The notes: generated from the letters alone by a model not told the origin. Numbered from the stretch's first letter, positions 36,101 through 47,943 are shown. The stretch is DNA of 64,000 nucleotides from Pelodera strongyloides (GCA_036852015.1 JAANDG010000077.1:186001-250000); one strand, 5' to 3'. Numbers and translations are program-made.

Positions 36101-38297
36101 AAGAGACAGAAAAGATAGCATACCTTTACAACGCAAAATCCGCATGAAGAACAGTGATGCGATCTGTCGGGCTTCACCAAATTGCACTGGTAACAGTAGC
36201 TAAACGATCGTTTATATACAAGACAAGGCTATATCAAATCCGCTCCATGTTTGCTAGACCGCATTCTGTCGTGTCTATGTGTGTGTTTGTGTGTGCGTCT
36301 GAGTGTGTGCGTCTGTGTGTGTTTGTGTGTGTGTTTGTGTGTGTCTATGTGTGTCCGTCTGTGTGTGTGTTTGTGTGTGTGTGTCTATGTGTGTCCGTCT
36401 GTGTGTGTGTTTGTGTGTGTGTCTATGTGTGTCCGTCTGTGTGTGTTTGTGTGTGTGCGTCTGTGTGTGCGTATTTGTTGTGCGTTTGTGTGTACGTGTG
36501 TATCAGCGTGTTTTTTTCTGTTTGATCGCGTAAATGTTTCTATATGAAAGTAGCTGGAACATACAAATAAAATACCTTATTTAAACAGAGAGTAATTAAT
36601 GCTAGTGTAAGAATATATAACAGGTAAAAAGCATAAGAGAGATAAAGAATACTATGTTCAATAACCCCGTTTCCAACCACATGCGAGGGTAAAGTGAAAA
36701 GAATAAAATTAAAATAAAAAGTTACCGAATTCTTCCCACGTTGTCCACTTCCATGCAACGAATGTCGCGCTGGATGCAGAATCGGTCCAGAATATCCTTT
36801 TGTCGAATTACCTAGAACTTACTTTTTTAAAGCGAGATGGCACGTGGTTTTGAAAGTATTTACGGCACAGAATGGAGCCGAATCAGACCAAACTCCTTAT
36901 TGTGTCTAGTCTGTGAGTGTTTATCTCTCTATTTTGTTTATACATGATTATGTACACTTCATGGAATAAACAATTAATGTAAAGTGCACTTTCACAAGTT
37001 GTTTAGAATATAGTTTTTTCTCTTTCGTTTTCTATGCGTATGTATCGGAAAGGTCGTTCATCAATATTAATTCATGTGTTTGTATTATCCCAGAGAAGTT
37101 CGTTCGAGGAAACATAAAGTAAAAAGAACAATACTTGATCCGGCGACGAGTGCTGTGGTTGGTGTTTCTTTCCGTCAAATGGTGTCACCGCCTTCAGCGT
37201 CTTGTCAGTAGTCTCGTCCGCCTAACAAGAAGCTTTATTTAATAAAAATAAAAATATACAACCATCTTGATGGTCGTTGATAGTATTCAGTCATGTTATT
37301 TGTAAGTATCTAAGTACGAATAAGTTGATACAGTAGTGATATTTTCTGAACTTTCCAACTTTGTTGGTGTGTGCTGAAAAGCAAATAAAAATATTTATTC
37401 AAGAAATCTTAGCCGAAAACAACAAACAACAACGAATCAACTATTTAAACGATAAGTGATGTATCTTTTAATGTGATGCGGCTATGGATTCAGTAAGACT
37501 GCAAAAAACATATGGTTATATCCGCGTGTCACAGAAATGCCGAGTAATGGAAAGCTAGATGTTCCCGCCTGTATCCTATTGCAGCATAGGAAGTATTGTC
37601 AACTGAGATATTAGCTACTTGATTTATCTAAACGACATGCCATAAAAAAGCTCACTTGAAACTGTTCGGGCACGTGTGACGGAGACGCCAAAAGAGTCAT
37701 GACAAGACACCAAACAAGCATAAGGTTGAGTACAATGTGAATGCAAATGTAAAACATTGCCTGTAACACGTCATCCAGTAAAACTAATTTTTATTGGTAA
37801 CAATCAAATAAATCCGCGACATGTTAATTATCAAAAGGAAATAGCCAGGTAGTCTCAAACTTCCCAAGCAACGGGCCAGTTACTTACGTGGTTGATAAAA
37901 ACATAAAGAGTTAGGCTGGTCGAAGAAAAACCAGTAAGAGAACGAGAAGTCCCGTATATGAAAATGAACAAAACTTCGAAACCGACCTGCACTTTGCTTT
38001 CTAAAAAGTAGTAACACACGGCGTAGAAGTACATGAAACTCCTGGAAAAAGTAACATTTATTGCCACCCCTAAGCTCTACGAACCCTCGTCGTTTGACTA
38101 CCTGAATACCGTTTTAACTATTAAGCAACCACAACTAATATGAAGGAATAAAATATTAGACGAACTCACAGGTACGCACAGACGGTGATTTGTGTGAGCA
38201 GCATTATATTCAGAAGTCTGGTTAACATCCATCCAGAAATTGGGTTTTTGGCCCGATAGGCCCGCACCCAGGTGTAGATCTCGGAGTACCACGACAT
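33133..38297 (-). CDS. DHHC palmitoyltransferase (ZDHHC2/15/20-like), 10 exons
   Basis: Encodes a 340-aa four-pass membrane S-acyltransferase that attaches palmitate to cysteines of target proteins. Exons in gene order: 38297-38170, 38041-37888, 37221-37135, 36811-36726, 36199-36124, 35836-35739, 34682-34566, 34132-34040, 33401-33279, 33193-33133; all GT-AG, frame kept (1023 nt with stop). TM1 is [16 protein letters not shown] (about 28-43), and TM2 lies around 60-75. The cysteine-rich domain runs from Y153-C154 through KPDRSHHC to the active site DHHC (179-182). TM3 follows (about 194-212), then TM4 ([16 protein letters not shown], about 234-249). The NETTCEQ motif (NxTTxE in the family) and a Trp-Pro-rich C-terminal block complete the fold. 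The usual NNCVG after DHHCPW is NRCVN here. ATG 38297 is the first after an acceptor-like site at 38332. The last exon is the least certain. The closest subfamily is inferred from the IRYC...KPDR pattern. Confidence 0.9.
33472..33521. repeat. GT-rich microsatellite in DHHC intron 8
   Basis: GTGTGTGCGTGCGTGTGCG-type run. Confidence 0.85.
34929..35643. mobile_element. Long TTAA hairpin MITE in DHHC intron 6, host of a nested MITE
   Basis: The outer tips are TTAAAGGAACGCAGTCACGAT and inverted ATCGTGACTGCCTTCCTTTAA, with the inner pair TGATTTTCATTAAATATA also inverted. A second stem, CACTGAGAATGGGAGTTACT and its inverse, and a GAATACCCTGCAGTG loop stem, sit inside the left portion. The family C element 35256-35547 interrupts the right arm; without it the host is about 420 bp. 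Confidence 0.85.
35256..35547. mobile_element. MITE, family C, nested
   Basis: Ends ATGGGGTCTCGATGTATGGC / GCCATACATCGAGACCCCAT are perfect inverted repeats of 20 bp. The inner ACCGTAGATTGGCACTACACG matches the copy at 25632. It is inserted in the MITE 34929-35643. Confidence 0.85.
35905..35972 (+). repeat. tRNA-derived sequence in DHHC intron 5
   Basis: AGCTGAATTGGCTAAAGC and GGGTTCGATTCCC at tRNA spacing; no acceptor pairing, antisense to the host gene. Confidence 0.45.
36272..36510. repeat. GT-rich minisatellite in DHHC intron 4
   Basis: About 240 bp of GTGTGTCTATGTGTGTCCGTCT units. All three forward frames are open purely because of the repeat (Cys/Val-rich). Confidence 0.95.
36828..36905. 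mobile_element. Partial TTAA-type MITE, family B
   Basis: Only a left end, TTAAAGCGAGATGGCACGTGG, is clear; it lies in DHHC intron 3, 16 nt from exon 4. Confidence 0.5.
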
Positions 38298-38331
38298 CGT
38301 CTACGTATATACTGGGTCTTATGCTTTCAAC

Positions 38332-39572
38332 CTAAATCGAAAACTTAATATTTAGTTCTACCTTTTACGAGGACAGTTGAATAGTTTGAATTGAAATGAA
38401 CCCTCGGGGGCCCTGAAGCCCTGAATAGTAGTCCCAGTACTGTTCTAAAAACGTCTTACGACAGCATGGACGATGAAATAAATTGCCTTTTTTGTTATAG
38501 AAAGTTTTACTAAAACCGTAAGCAAAACACACAAACGGACAGTAAAATCAAAGTAATACAGAGAAAGTTCACTAACACGACGACGAACTACCTAAGTGAA
38601 CGTGAGGCTTAACCTACGTACGCTTTCCTAAAAAAAAAACTGAATATAAATCATTTTTGATATGAAATAATTGTAAAGTAATTACCTCTTCTATGTCGAT
38701 CTTTCCTATTCCTATACGGACAAGGCTCAAATCAAATCAAATGAGAGCCAAATTTGCATATGGTTTCTGTCCTTGGCAATTTGCATATGCAAGGAAGTTG
38801 TTATCTTCTCGGCCACATGTGAGCCATAAGCGCGCGGAGACGGGGGTACATTTGTTCGCGCATATATTGCACGCTTCTGGCACGACGAAATGAGAGGAGT
38901 GCGGCCCCGTCAGAGCACACCACGAACAAAGCTCATATAGTGTACAACAGGATAATGTTTCCATTGTTTCTCGAAAACAAAATCTTTATCTCAAACAAAC
39001 AAAAAATCACAGAAAACACATACATAATGTATTATGAATAAAACATGCGTTATAAAACTATTTGAGCCAATACGGAGTGATATAATAACCATTGACTAAC
39101 GTTATACTTTGTATGAGAAATGAAAATAGAAAAATTACAAGTTACAAGGTACATGAAGAAACATCAGCCGAAAAATCAAACAAGGATTGTGCCCATGCCC
39201 ATACAAAAAGTTACGCAAATCAGCACAAATTTACGAAAAACAAAGTAGACATTTAAAAAATGCAGGTTCACCTCAAAAATTCGCAATTTTCAAAATTAGT
39301 TTACTCCAAAAAAAACTTTCGTAGCTCATTGCTCTATGGCTGATCGTTCTAGAACAATTAGTCTCAACTCTGTGCGAATAAGTCTTGAAGTCCTAGTATT
39401 TCTATTATGTCCTTTTCCAGAATTGTGCATTGAAAATTGAGATCAGGAAATTAATTAGTTTTTGATTTCATATTTTATCATAATGTTTACTCTCCATTCA
39501 ATTGATTACGATTGACTGATAATCATTAGACACAAGACATACGGTATCTTTAAATTATAGGCAATTAAACTA
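38332..39572. other. Gap between DHHC start and the upstream gene's stop
   Basis: AT-rich with no coding exon found. The reverse-strand acceptor CGATTTAG|GT at 38332 precedes the DHHC start by 34 nt. A possible 5'UTR exon with donor GAAGAG|GTAATT ends near 38686. Two ATTTGCAT octamers lie at about 38753 and 38779. No AATAAA is visible on the reverse strand in this interval for the upstream gene. Confidence 0.45.
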
Positions 39573-42500
39573 TTAAATGAAGAAATTGACAATGATAATT
39601 AAACAAGTAATTATTGAAAGAATTATCGTATTCGAACCCGCGTGACCCGTTGGATTCAAGAGATTTTCACAGCCGACATTGCAGTATGAGAGACCCTGAA
39701 AAGAAAGAAATTTGTTATGAATAAAGGTTTTTTGTTAGTTTTCTTACATGTTTCCTCTACTTGCTCTTGTGCAATCAAAATAACATTACCAGCGAGGAAT
39801 CATTCGTAAAAGTTTGTTTGTATGTTTGTTTGTTTGTGCGCGCGTTACGAAGTGTCATTAATAACGAACAGTTTGCAAGAGAGCGCTGCTATCCGCTGCG
39901 GTCTTTCTTTGAAGGCAGTGTTATAAACCCTGCTTACAATTAGACGAACCTTTCGTATACTCGTCTCCATGCACGTGCATTTGGCTGTCTCCCCACAATA
40001 TTGCGAGCGGTAACGCATTACCTGGAAAATAAACCGAACGTAAATCTGTAATTTTTTTCATATTCTATTTTCCATATTTTTGCTTGGTCACTGTAAAAAA
40101 ATGTAATTTAAGTGGTATGAAAAAATAAACATATTTGTTGCGACAATAGATTTATGGGGTTTCCAAGTATCCGGACAAATTTACCGTATTTTACGACTTC
40201 GCGAGACCCATGTATTCTCATGTCAAATATTCAATTCAGGGAAAATACGGGAAATTTTTCTATACTTGGAAAGGAATGCACGGTTGTTTTTGGCATACAT
40301 GGAAACCCCATTATGTGCGATCCAATCGAATATTACAGTATACTGTACGTACAGTATGAATTCTATAACTGCATAAAGTCGGTGATCGGTATTACCTGTA
40401 TCAATGCTTCCTTGAACTTATCGCACTGATCCCGGCCGTCCCCGCCTCCAGTTATGTGTTCAGCTGTAATATTGATTATCAAAATTATCGTATTTCTATC
40501 TTAGAAATCGTATTACGAATGGTCTGGTTTAGCGCCCTTTGATCGCACACGAGTGGCCTAGCTGACAAGCATACATTTTGTTACCTCGCCTACTTGTTCC
40601 CAGATAAATTATTGATAACTGTAGTGTTTCATAGCTACGAGTCGGATACGTGAATTATTATTTGGTTTCGGTTGTCCAAACATTTCATTCTAGTAATCCT
40701 AAACCAAAACTCACAAATATGAATGACATCTCCCATCAGAGCTTCTTCGTCGGCCATTTCCTGAGTGGACATTACAGAGCGACAGGAGGACAACAACTCT
40801 CGGGAGCATTCTTGCTCACACATCTGAATTTAATTGGTAAAGTTACGTTTATGATAAAGTTTAATTGCCTATAATTTAAAGATACCGTAATTATTTTGTC
40901 TAGTGAGTATACGTCAATTATGGTCAACTAGTCCGTTATAGAAATAAAGTCCGCAGAAACTGTCCAGGGGAATCTTGGACAGAAAAACTAGGAAAAGGGT
41001 CTTATCAAAGTACAGTATTCGTGCTACAGTATTTGTACGGTCAGAGGATCAGCACTGTAAATTTTATTCATATTGAGTGCCGGCAGTAGTGTTGAAAGCC
41101 ATCTTTGGGCGGAAATTGGTGATAAACAGAGATATTACATTCACTTTCTAGCCTATTCGGACGCGGGTCCAGGTCCAGAGTTTATTCAATGCGAAATGTG
41201 AAAACACTCTATTGATCACGACAAATTATCAAAAAATTGTTAAAAAAATAAATACCTGTTTTCCAAAGCCTCTATATGAAAGAAAGACTTGAATTGGCAA
41301 CTTCTTTCCGAAAACCATGTGATATTGCACGGAGGCGATCTGAAGCGAAAAGTTAAAGTTCTTCTTTAAAATAATAGAAAAAGAATGAGACAAAAATTGG
41401 AGAATGCAGTAGAACTTGTGACAAATTGTAACAATCAGCCATCTATCAAAATCATAGATCATAGTCGCAATAATAAGCCTAACCTAGCCATGAGTAAGCC
41501 TAACAATAAGTCACAAAATACAGATGAACTATGCAAATTTCTCACATGTGCCGCCATTTGATCCGAGCATCCCGGGAAGTTGAAGCATATATTAAATCTT
41601 CTAACATCATGACATAACATCAAATGTTTTAGCCCGGACCGTCGTCTATCTAGCACTGTGACGTTACCACTGTGAAAGAATGGTACGTCGCGGAGTCGCC
41701 GAATCGGAGGTTGCATTACCGACTGAAAGAAAACATCTATATAACTAAATAGGTGGTCGGGTGGTCCAATGGTTAGCGCGTTCGGGTCGACCGCACTCGA
41801 CCCGAGTTCGAGCCTGACCCGTGATAATTTTGAAACAACCACCCGGCTTGGGAATTGTGAGCCGTAGGAAATAAATCATTTACCTCATGAGCGTGCTCCC
41901 TTATTTTTCATCAAGGGTGGTTTAATACAACGCTTATGAAATGTTTTGTAGAGAGCTTGAGGCTTGAGCATCACCAATATAAACTGCTCGGTGTTCAAGT
42001 GTTAAATACAAAAATAAATACAATTGCAAATATGAAGAGAAATTTTTGGCAAATAAGAGCAACAAGGGGGTAGCGTCAACTGTCATAATGGTTTAGACAA
42101 ATAAGGTATTGGTGTTGTAGAGGTACATAGTTTGACAGGGATATATTCCCTTTTATATACTTTGTGTTTTTATAAAGAGTGTGATTTTAAAACGTGCGAA
42201 ACTTCACAAAATTATTTGTTGTAAATGAATACATGGGGTTCAAAACATTCTCTTTCACCAAAAATAGGGTTAGATTAAAGGTGTATGACACGTGGTTTGT
42301 GAAGCTCTTTGTACAACTGCATTTCTATCCATTTAGATGCTAAACATGTTCCATTTTGTGTCAGTATCGCGCAGCTGCGCGTGTTAATTTGCTTGGAATG
42401 CATCAGAATCGAATAGTTGAACTGTTTGAACCACGTGTCGTACCGCTTTAACAAGCGTGCAGAAATGCAAAATTCAACTTCAAAAAACCATGCGACGTCG

Positions 42501-43129
42501 TGAAATAATTAAAGAAGAAATTAACCTTTTTACTGCGAGCTTGTGCCAAATCGGCATCGATCTCCTTGACAATTAATAATAATTAAGCAATTAATTAATT
42601 AATTAGTGGATAATTTATTTAGTATAATTAGCAAATCGACCCCATGGACCCATTGTATAATGACGTGTCCTTTCTAGAGGACATTTATTATAACTAACTG
42701 ATTGTTAGGATGGAAATAATAATGTTTCAAATATTTAGAAAATATCTAGATATTAGACAATGACAATGAGACCAATAGCGTGATTTTATTGAAATGTGAT
42801 CCAACTAAACTAGTGTCATAAACCGACCAAGCTGTTTTGAAGAGTAAAATAAATGCAATTGGTATGTTTTGAAAAAAGGTGAATTATCCTAAATTTCCCG
42901 TTTGGAAACCGCATCCTTACGAGTTTCGATCGGTTTCCTTTAGAATTTCGTCATGCCGAAGTACTTGAAATTCTTTGATTAAACATAAAATTATTACCAG
43001 AAAAGCTTCTCGAAAGCAGTTTTCCAAGTCGAGTTGGTAGCAAAAGTCCTGGTCTGGCGATGTGCCAAATATGAAGGCAATTAAGGGCTGCACAGTGCTT
43101 AGCAGCATTAGTAACCGTAGCACAACCAT
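39573..43129 (-). CDS. Secreted Cys-rich, probably GPI-anchored protein, GFR/GAS1-like
   Basis: Predicted 208 aa. Exons in gene order: 43129-42998, 42564-42526, 41339-41256, 40823-40715, 40463-40396, 40021-39950, 39695-39573. All junctions keep frame. Residues 1-22 are a signal peptide. Eleven cysteines lie in the mature part: C30, C38, C87, C91, C99, C135, C153, C159, C161, C173, C177. The order C..C, CEQEC, C, C, then KCTC and a C pair resembles the GDNF-receptor/GAS1 domain, where a C-x-C precedes the last cysteines. The tail after a small-residue stretch (GHAGSN, 185-190) is 18 hydrophobic residues to the stop (191-208), as in a GPI-attachment signal. Exons 2 and 3 (39 and 84 nt, cysteine-free, multiples of three) are the weakest and could be optional or false. 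It may act as a cell-surface receptor subunit; family assignment is inference from spacing. Confidence 0.6.
40154..40311. mobile_element. MITE, family C, in intron of the Cys-rich gene
   Basis: Ends ATGGGGTTTCCAAGTAT / ATACATGGAAACCCCAT; 158 bp, the shortest copy; shares ACCGTAT near its left end with the others. Confidence 0.8.
41752..41825 (+). repeat. tRNA-derived sequence
   Basis: GGTGGTCCAATGGTTAGCGCG (A box) and GAGTTCGAGCC (B box), with an 8-bp stem GGGTCGA..TCGACCC between. The arms do not f it a standard cloverleaf. It lies in an intron of the Cys-rich gene, antisense. Confidence 0.5.
42275..42451. mobile_element. TTAA-type MITE, family B
   Basis: TTAAAGGTGTATGACACGTGG at the left and CCACGTGTCGTACCGCTTTAA at the right; 177 bp with intact TTAA at both ends, inside an intron of the Cys-rich gene. 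Confidence 0.85.
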
Positions 43130-43481
43130 TAGGAGATGGTCACATTCGGAGCTGAAAGGTACCGTAATCGATTATTTCAAAAAAAAATCAATAATCACAT
43201 AAATCAATAGACAGCCTAACAAAGGAAATGACTTCTCATAGAAAAGGTAGAGAAACATATAGTCATAATATCTAAATCTAGCAGCTGCGTGGTGTAGTCA
43301 AGATATTTTATTTATGTTGAAAAAGTTTCTATTTTCTGGTAATTACTTTTACGGTATGAACACAAGCGTACAATATATACTCGATAGTGTAATAGCGACA
43401 ACAAGCTTCAATAAGATAACGAATTGAAACGTATCTTAATATATACAGGTAAGGTTCTTTAGATTGGGGTTAATGAATATT

Positions 43482-43586
43482 TTGAAAGCGATGTGACAAT
43501 GTTTCATTCTGTGCCGAAAATGTCCAAAATGGCGCATAAATTTGCATAAATTAACATTTGAAAACCACGTGCCACACCACTTTAAA
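43482..43586. mobile_element. TTAA-type MITE, family B, shortened
   Basis: TTTGAAAGCGATGTGAC at the left and CCACGTGCCACACCACTTTAA at the right, only 105 bp; it appears to have lost its centre. Confidence 0.65.
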
Positions 43587-43740
43587 CGCCAACGCCGACT
43601 TTGGACCATTTATCAGGAATAAAAAGTCATTTGTTCGTCGTGGTCTACACTTCTGGGGACTTCTTCGGGTATAGTTTCTGTTTCTCAGCCCATATATTAA
43701 AGTGTGTACCCATTGCTCACCTGTTACTCAATTGGAGGAA

Positions 43741-43742
43741 GG

Positions 43743-43779
<37 letters not shown>

Positions 43780-43838
43780 AGACAGAGAGAGAGCGAGAGA
43801 GAGAGAGAGCGAGAGAGAGAGCGCGAGAGAGAGAGAGA
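43741..43838. repeat. AG-rich microsatellite
   Basis: AG units with GC and ACAG interruptions, about 100 bp. Confidence 0.9.
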
Positions 43839-46755
43839 AATAATCTCAAGGGACAGAACCATTATCTCCGCTACCCCAGGAAAAATATGAGCATCCGTGT
43901 TACTTGCGCCTATCACATTTGGATATTGAGAGGTATGCCAAATAGGGAACCTCGAAGGACAAACCCATCATTTTCAGCGTGTAAGTGTTGGTTCCCTTTA
44001 AAAAAATGGGACTTGCGACTGAAAAAGGGACAAACTACGTATCCAACTACAAAATCTATATCACGAGATGAAACTACGTTAGGTAAAACTACGTGGTTAA
44101 TTAGAACTTCAGAAAACAGTTTAGTCGGCGTTTAAAGTCAATGGATAGAAATGATGGTAGAAATGATCTACTTACGATGTTAGAAATAAATGATGTAACA
44201 TCCAACTTCCGAGAGTATACCCTTACTTTGAATCGTTAATGATAATTCGTTTAGTTTATGGAATGAACTGGTAGGGAACCCATATTACCCTTGGTATTTG
44301 ATTTCGACTACGAAGAAGAAGAAGCTATTATTCTGTCTACGAAGAAGAATTAACTACAAATCTTTGTTTAATCGCTTTATGTATTTCATTGTTCGATTGT
44401 TTCTTTTCTTGTAAACATTATGCGGGATATATCGATGCGGGTCTTTATTCTAACACTGTGCTTTGTTATTTGTGCCTTTCTTTTTTCGTCATAGTTTTGC
44501 AAAGTTTCCCAAAATCAAGTGGATTATCCACTAAAAGCCATTTGCGGCGCTGCGACATTTTATTGTAGCGCATAAGGTTGCCTGCGGGTGGAGGGTATTC
44601 ACTGTGCTAGTTTTTGAGATTCAGTTGTAATAGTTACTTTTACCTAAGCCCAATTGTGAAGTTCTTATCTCGTGGCCCATTTTTTTGAGGTAACAATACA
44701 ATGTCGCCCATATAACAAAGGATTTGGGGAAATATTTGCAAAACTATGTAAAGCAGACCAAGAGTATGAAAATACACCTTCACATTTTTCTTTTACCCGA
44801 TTGCTAATCGACTACAGTACAACTGGTTTCGTTATATCTACACTGCTTTCTCTTCATCATATTATTTGATGCACACCTCGGTGTTATTTAATAAATAAAT
44901 AAATAAATAAAACAACTAATCGCGAGCGGTTCCAGGTTATGGCTGGCGACTTGCAAACGGCAACTATATTGTGAGGGCGAATACCATTCTCTGAATAGAA
45001 TTTGAGCATGCATTGATAGACTGAAATGTTGAGCTAGTGGGTCTCATACTCAGTAGATCCTAAATTCAGGTGCCATGCACAGAAGGCAATGGATGCACTA
45101 TACTTATATAGAGGCAGTAGATAGGAACTGTATTGTTTTGTCAGTTACCATGAATATTGCATAGAATACAGTACACTGCTGAAGAAAGTTGTTTACCAAG
45201 GAAATATCAACATCCTACAAATAACACAGAAATTAATTCACAGGTATAAAACGGCGGGGTTGTATTACTGTATTAGGAGATAAACTACCCCAAGTTATGT
45301 TCCCCGCGGAACTATTCCCCGCCGTTCGAGCAATTTGTCAACCAATTCTCGCTTTCGATCAGTTAGATTGATAGCTGAAGTGTGAGGAAAAGCATCGATA
45401 AGTCACCTGTTCACCCTTTTTTTTCCTTTTTTTTGTGAATTGGAACGGCAACCAATTAGCGGCGACAAGATGATTAATGAGCTGTTTGTGATGGTGAGAT
45501 ATATATTTTTGAACGGATCTTGTTGGTTCTTACGAGGGTATTTACCAGAGGGGTGTGTAGCAGGGGTATGTAACAGGTATTGTACCAGAGGGCATATACC
45601 AGAGAAGTTACCAGTGCCGTGAGTGACCATGAGCCTTAGGGCTTAACTAATTGTAAGCCAAGAAATAGACTCAGAAACAAAGGAACCATTTCAAAAACAT
45701 AAATTTTAAAATCATGATGATGCTTTTATAAACACAACTAAACGAATTTCCTGCTAACCAAAAAGTGTGAAAATGGAAAAAAAGCAGACAGATGTAGAGG
45801 ATTTGCCGATCCTAACAAGTAAACTAACAAACAAACTAAGATAATAATGTACGGATAAACTGAAAATACTGCCGCGAAAGACCACAAACTGAAATAAACA
45901 AATAGATTCACCAACTAAAAAGTGTGAAAACTAAAAAAGTAGAAGTGCGAGTGAGAGAGCATTTGTCGGTGCTAATTTGTAATAGAGTTGAGATGACTCC
46001 ATGAAGGGGCCCCAAAACCCCCGAATTCCCTTTTCGCTTCCAAAATGGACTGATGAATGGTTTTGAAAACACTTTGAAATTAGGAGGGAGAGGGAGAGAG
46101 AGAGGGAAGAGAGGGAGAGAGAGAGAGAGAGAGGGAGAGAGGGGAGGAAAAAAGAAGCAGGGGTGAGAGAGATCATACGTTAGAAAGTAGTTTTATCTAA
46201 GACAAAAAAGAAACCGATATGGCACATCCTTCCAAATCCGGACCAGGAAATAAGACGCATCTGCTTACAGTAAGGTAAAAGGGAAATATGTATCCATCAT
46301 TTAGTGCAAAAGTGAAAGTTTTTCATGGTGTCTAAAGAAAACATATTCACCAATCCGATTCCCTCGGGGGTAAATATTCCTCGGGGAGAAAATAGCATTG
46401 AGACACGTAGAGAAAAAGATTCTCAATTTCCCATGGGAATTGATTTGCCATTTGAATACTGTGTGAGTAAACTTGCTAATAAAAAATCTTTTTTTATGAA
46501 TATTGAAAGCGTTGCAAGAAGGTCAAGAAATTACTTCAGAGCGACCACGAGCCGTGCCCTCCTAAAACCATAGAGACTATTTTTTTTGTGTATATAGATA
46601 TGAAAATATCCTGAAACTATGGTAACTTCCTATTTAGGACATTGCATGATAAATGTTGGAAGGTCATGTAAAGAGTAACAAGTTTTCGTTGCTTAGCCTC
46701 TCTATCTCTATTAATCAAAAATGCATGTGGCCAATGAATCGAAGTACCAGGACTA

Positions 46756-46846
46756 GGAGAGAGAGAAAGAGAGAGAGAGAGAGATAGAGAGAAAGAGAGA
46801 GAGAGAAAGAGAGAGAGAGAAAGAGAGAGAAAGAGGAGAGAGAGAG

Positions 46847-46898
<52 letters not shown>

Positions 46899-46920
46899 GA
46901 AAGAGAGAGAGAGAGTGAGA
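46756..46920. repeat. AG-rich compound microsatellite
   Basis: AG and AAAG units for about 165 bp; a shorter one lies at 46083-46150. Confidence 0.9.
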
Positions 46921-47782
46921 TGGGCATCCCCTCAAAAAGAGTCGTTTGAGTTGTTCGTCCAGCCCAAGATTGATAGCTACCATTGTAAACAATAAGTTTC
47001 CGATAGTCGGGAACATGTTGCCCAATTGGTAAGGGGACTAATGCATATTTGGGGTTCTGGGTTCTAAGGGCTTTTTCTAAGGACCTTTTCTAAGGGCCTT
47101 TACTACTTATCCAAAGCGACCTTTGGACAAGGACTAAAGCTGTAACGAACAAGTGAACATTTTGATAATGCTTTGGTTTCTAGAAACCATCTCTGCCGCT
47201 TTGCAATAGAATCAAACGGGGAAGACTTTCACAAATCAAGGCAGCAGCCATTTTGTCATCTGGAACTCGTCGTCGACTCTGCACAAAAGCTAGGCGGAAC
47301 AAGTCATAAGCAAGGAAGACTGTATACATAACATCCTTGAACAGGGAAGCAGGATATTGAGGTGAACATCAGAATATACGCGCCGGGCAGAATCAAACAT
47401 TTTCATCATCTGTCCTAACGATTACGAATTACTGCATAATTCATACGATGAGTTGACATTTTGGATACTATATACATAAATAATATTACACTTATCTGAA
47501 AAGCGACATCGAAGACATAACAACATTTCATAAAAGCATGTAAGTGGACTGTCGAGACTAGTAAGCAAGCTTCATTTTCCAAGTTGAATTTGAAAAAAAG
47601 AGGCGCGTCCAAATTTAGAATTTGCCAGATATTGCCAATGAGCAGAGTAATTGAAGTGCCCAAGATGGTCAAAGTTACACATAGTTAAGTAAACACCAAA
47701 TATATAAAGTGGTCTAGGGTGTAAACAAAAATCTTATTAAGCTTGACATAGCGTTTTATTGGATTTAGATTTGGAACGCTCT

Positions 47783-47943
47783 TTAAAGCGATATAGTAGC
47801 CGGTTTTTGAAACGGATTTTCGATAATTGCGCATGCAAATGATTATAACATACCTATTCGAGCTCACTTATTCTTAGCATAAATACGTATGAATGCAGTA
47901 ATCCATCATACGTAATACTTTTCAAAAATAGGCCGTTATGTCG
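47783..47943. mobile_element. TTAA-type MITE, family A
   Basis: TTAAAGCGATATAGTAGCCGG with GTTTTTGAAACGG at the left; TTTTCAAAAATAGGCCG at the right; ATGCAAATGA inside. The right TTAA is lost. Confidence 0.7.

Noticed and set aside
36154..36547. Cys/Val-rich open frames of up to 123 codons
   Set aside because: Translation of a GT-rich minisatellite inside a DHHC intron on the opposite strand.
38098..38292. Open frame starting at GTG 38292 on the reverse strand
   Set aside because: A shifted frame of DHHC exon 1; only the frame from ATG 38297 continues through all later exons.
38332..39572. Operon of the Cys-rich gene and the DHHC gene
   Set aside because: Same strand and no AATAAA between them, but 1.2 kb is long for a nematode operon gap and a separate 5'UTR exon for DHHC near 38690 is plausible.
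41668..41722. Possible extra exon of the Cys-rich gene with good splice consensus on both sides
   Set aside because: Every phase combination with the neighbouring exons introduces a stop.
47415..47672. Reverse-strand open frame with a signal-peptide-like start (MTILGTSITLLIG)
   Set aside because: Looks superficially like exon 1 of the Cys-rich gene and ends at a GTAATA donor, but no downstream exons with the right phases or cysteines were found.
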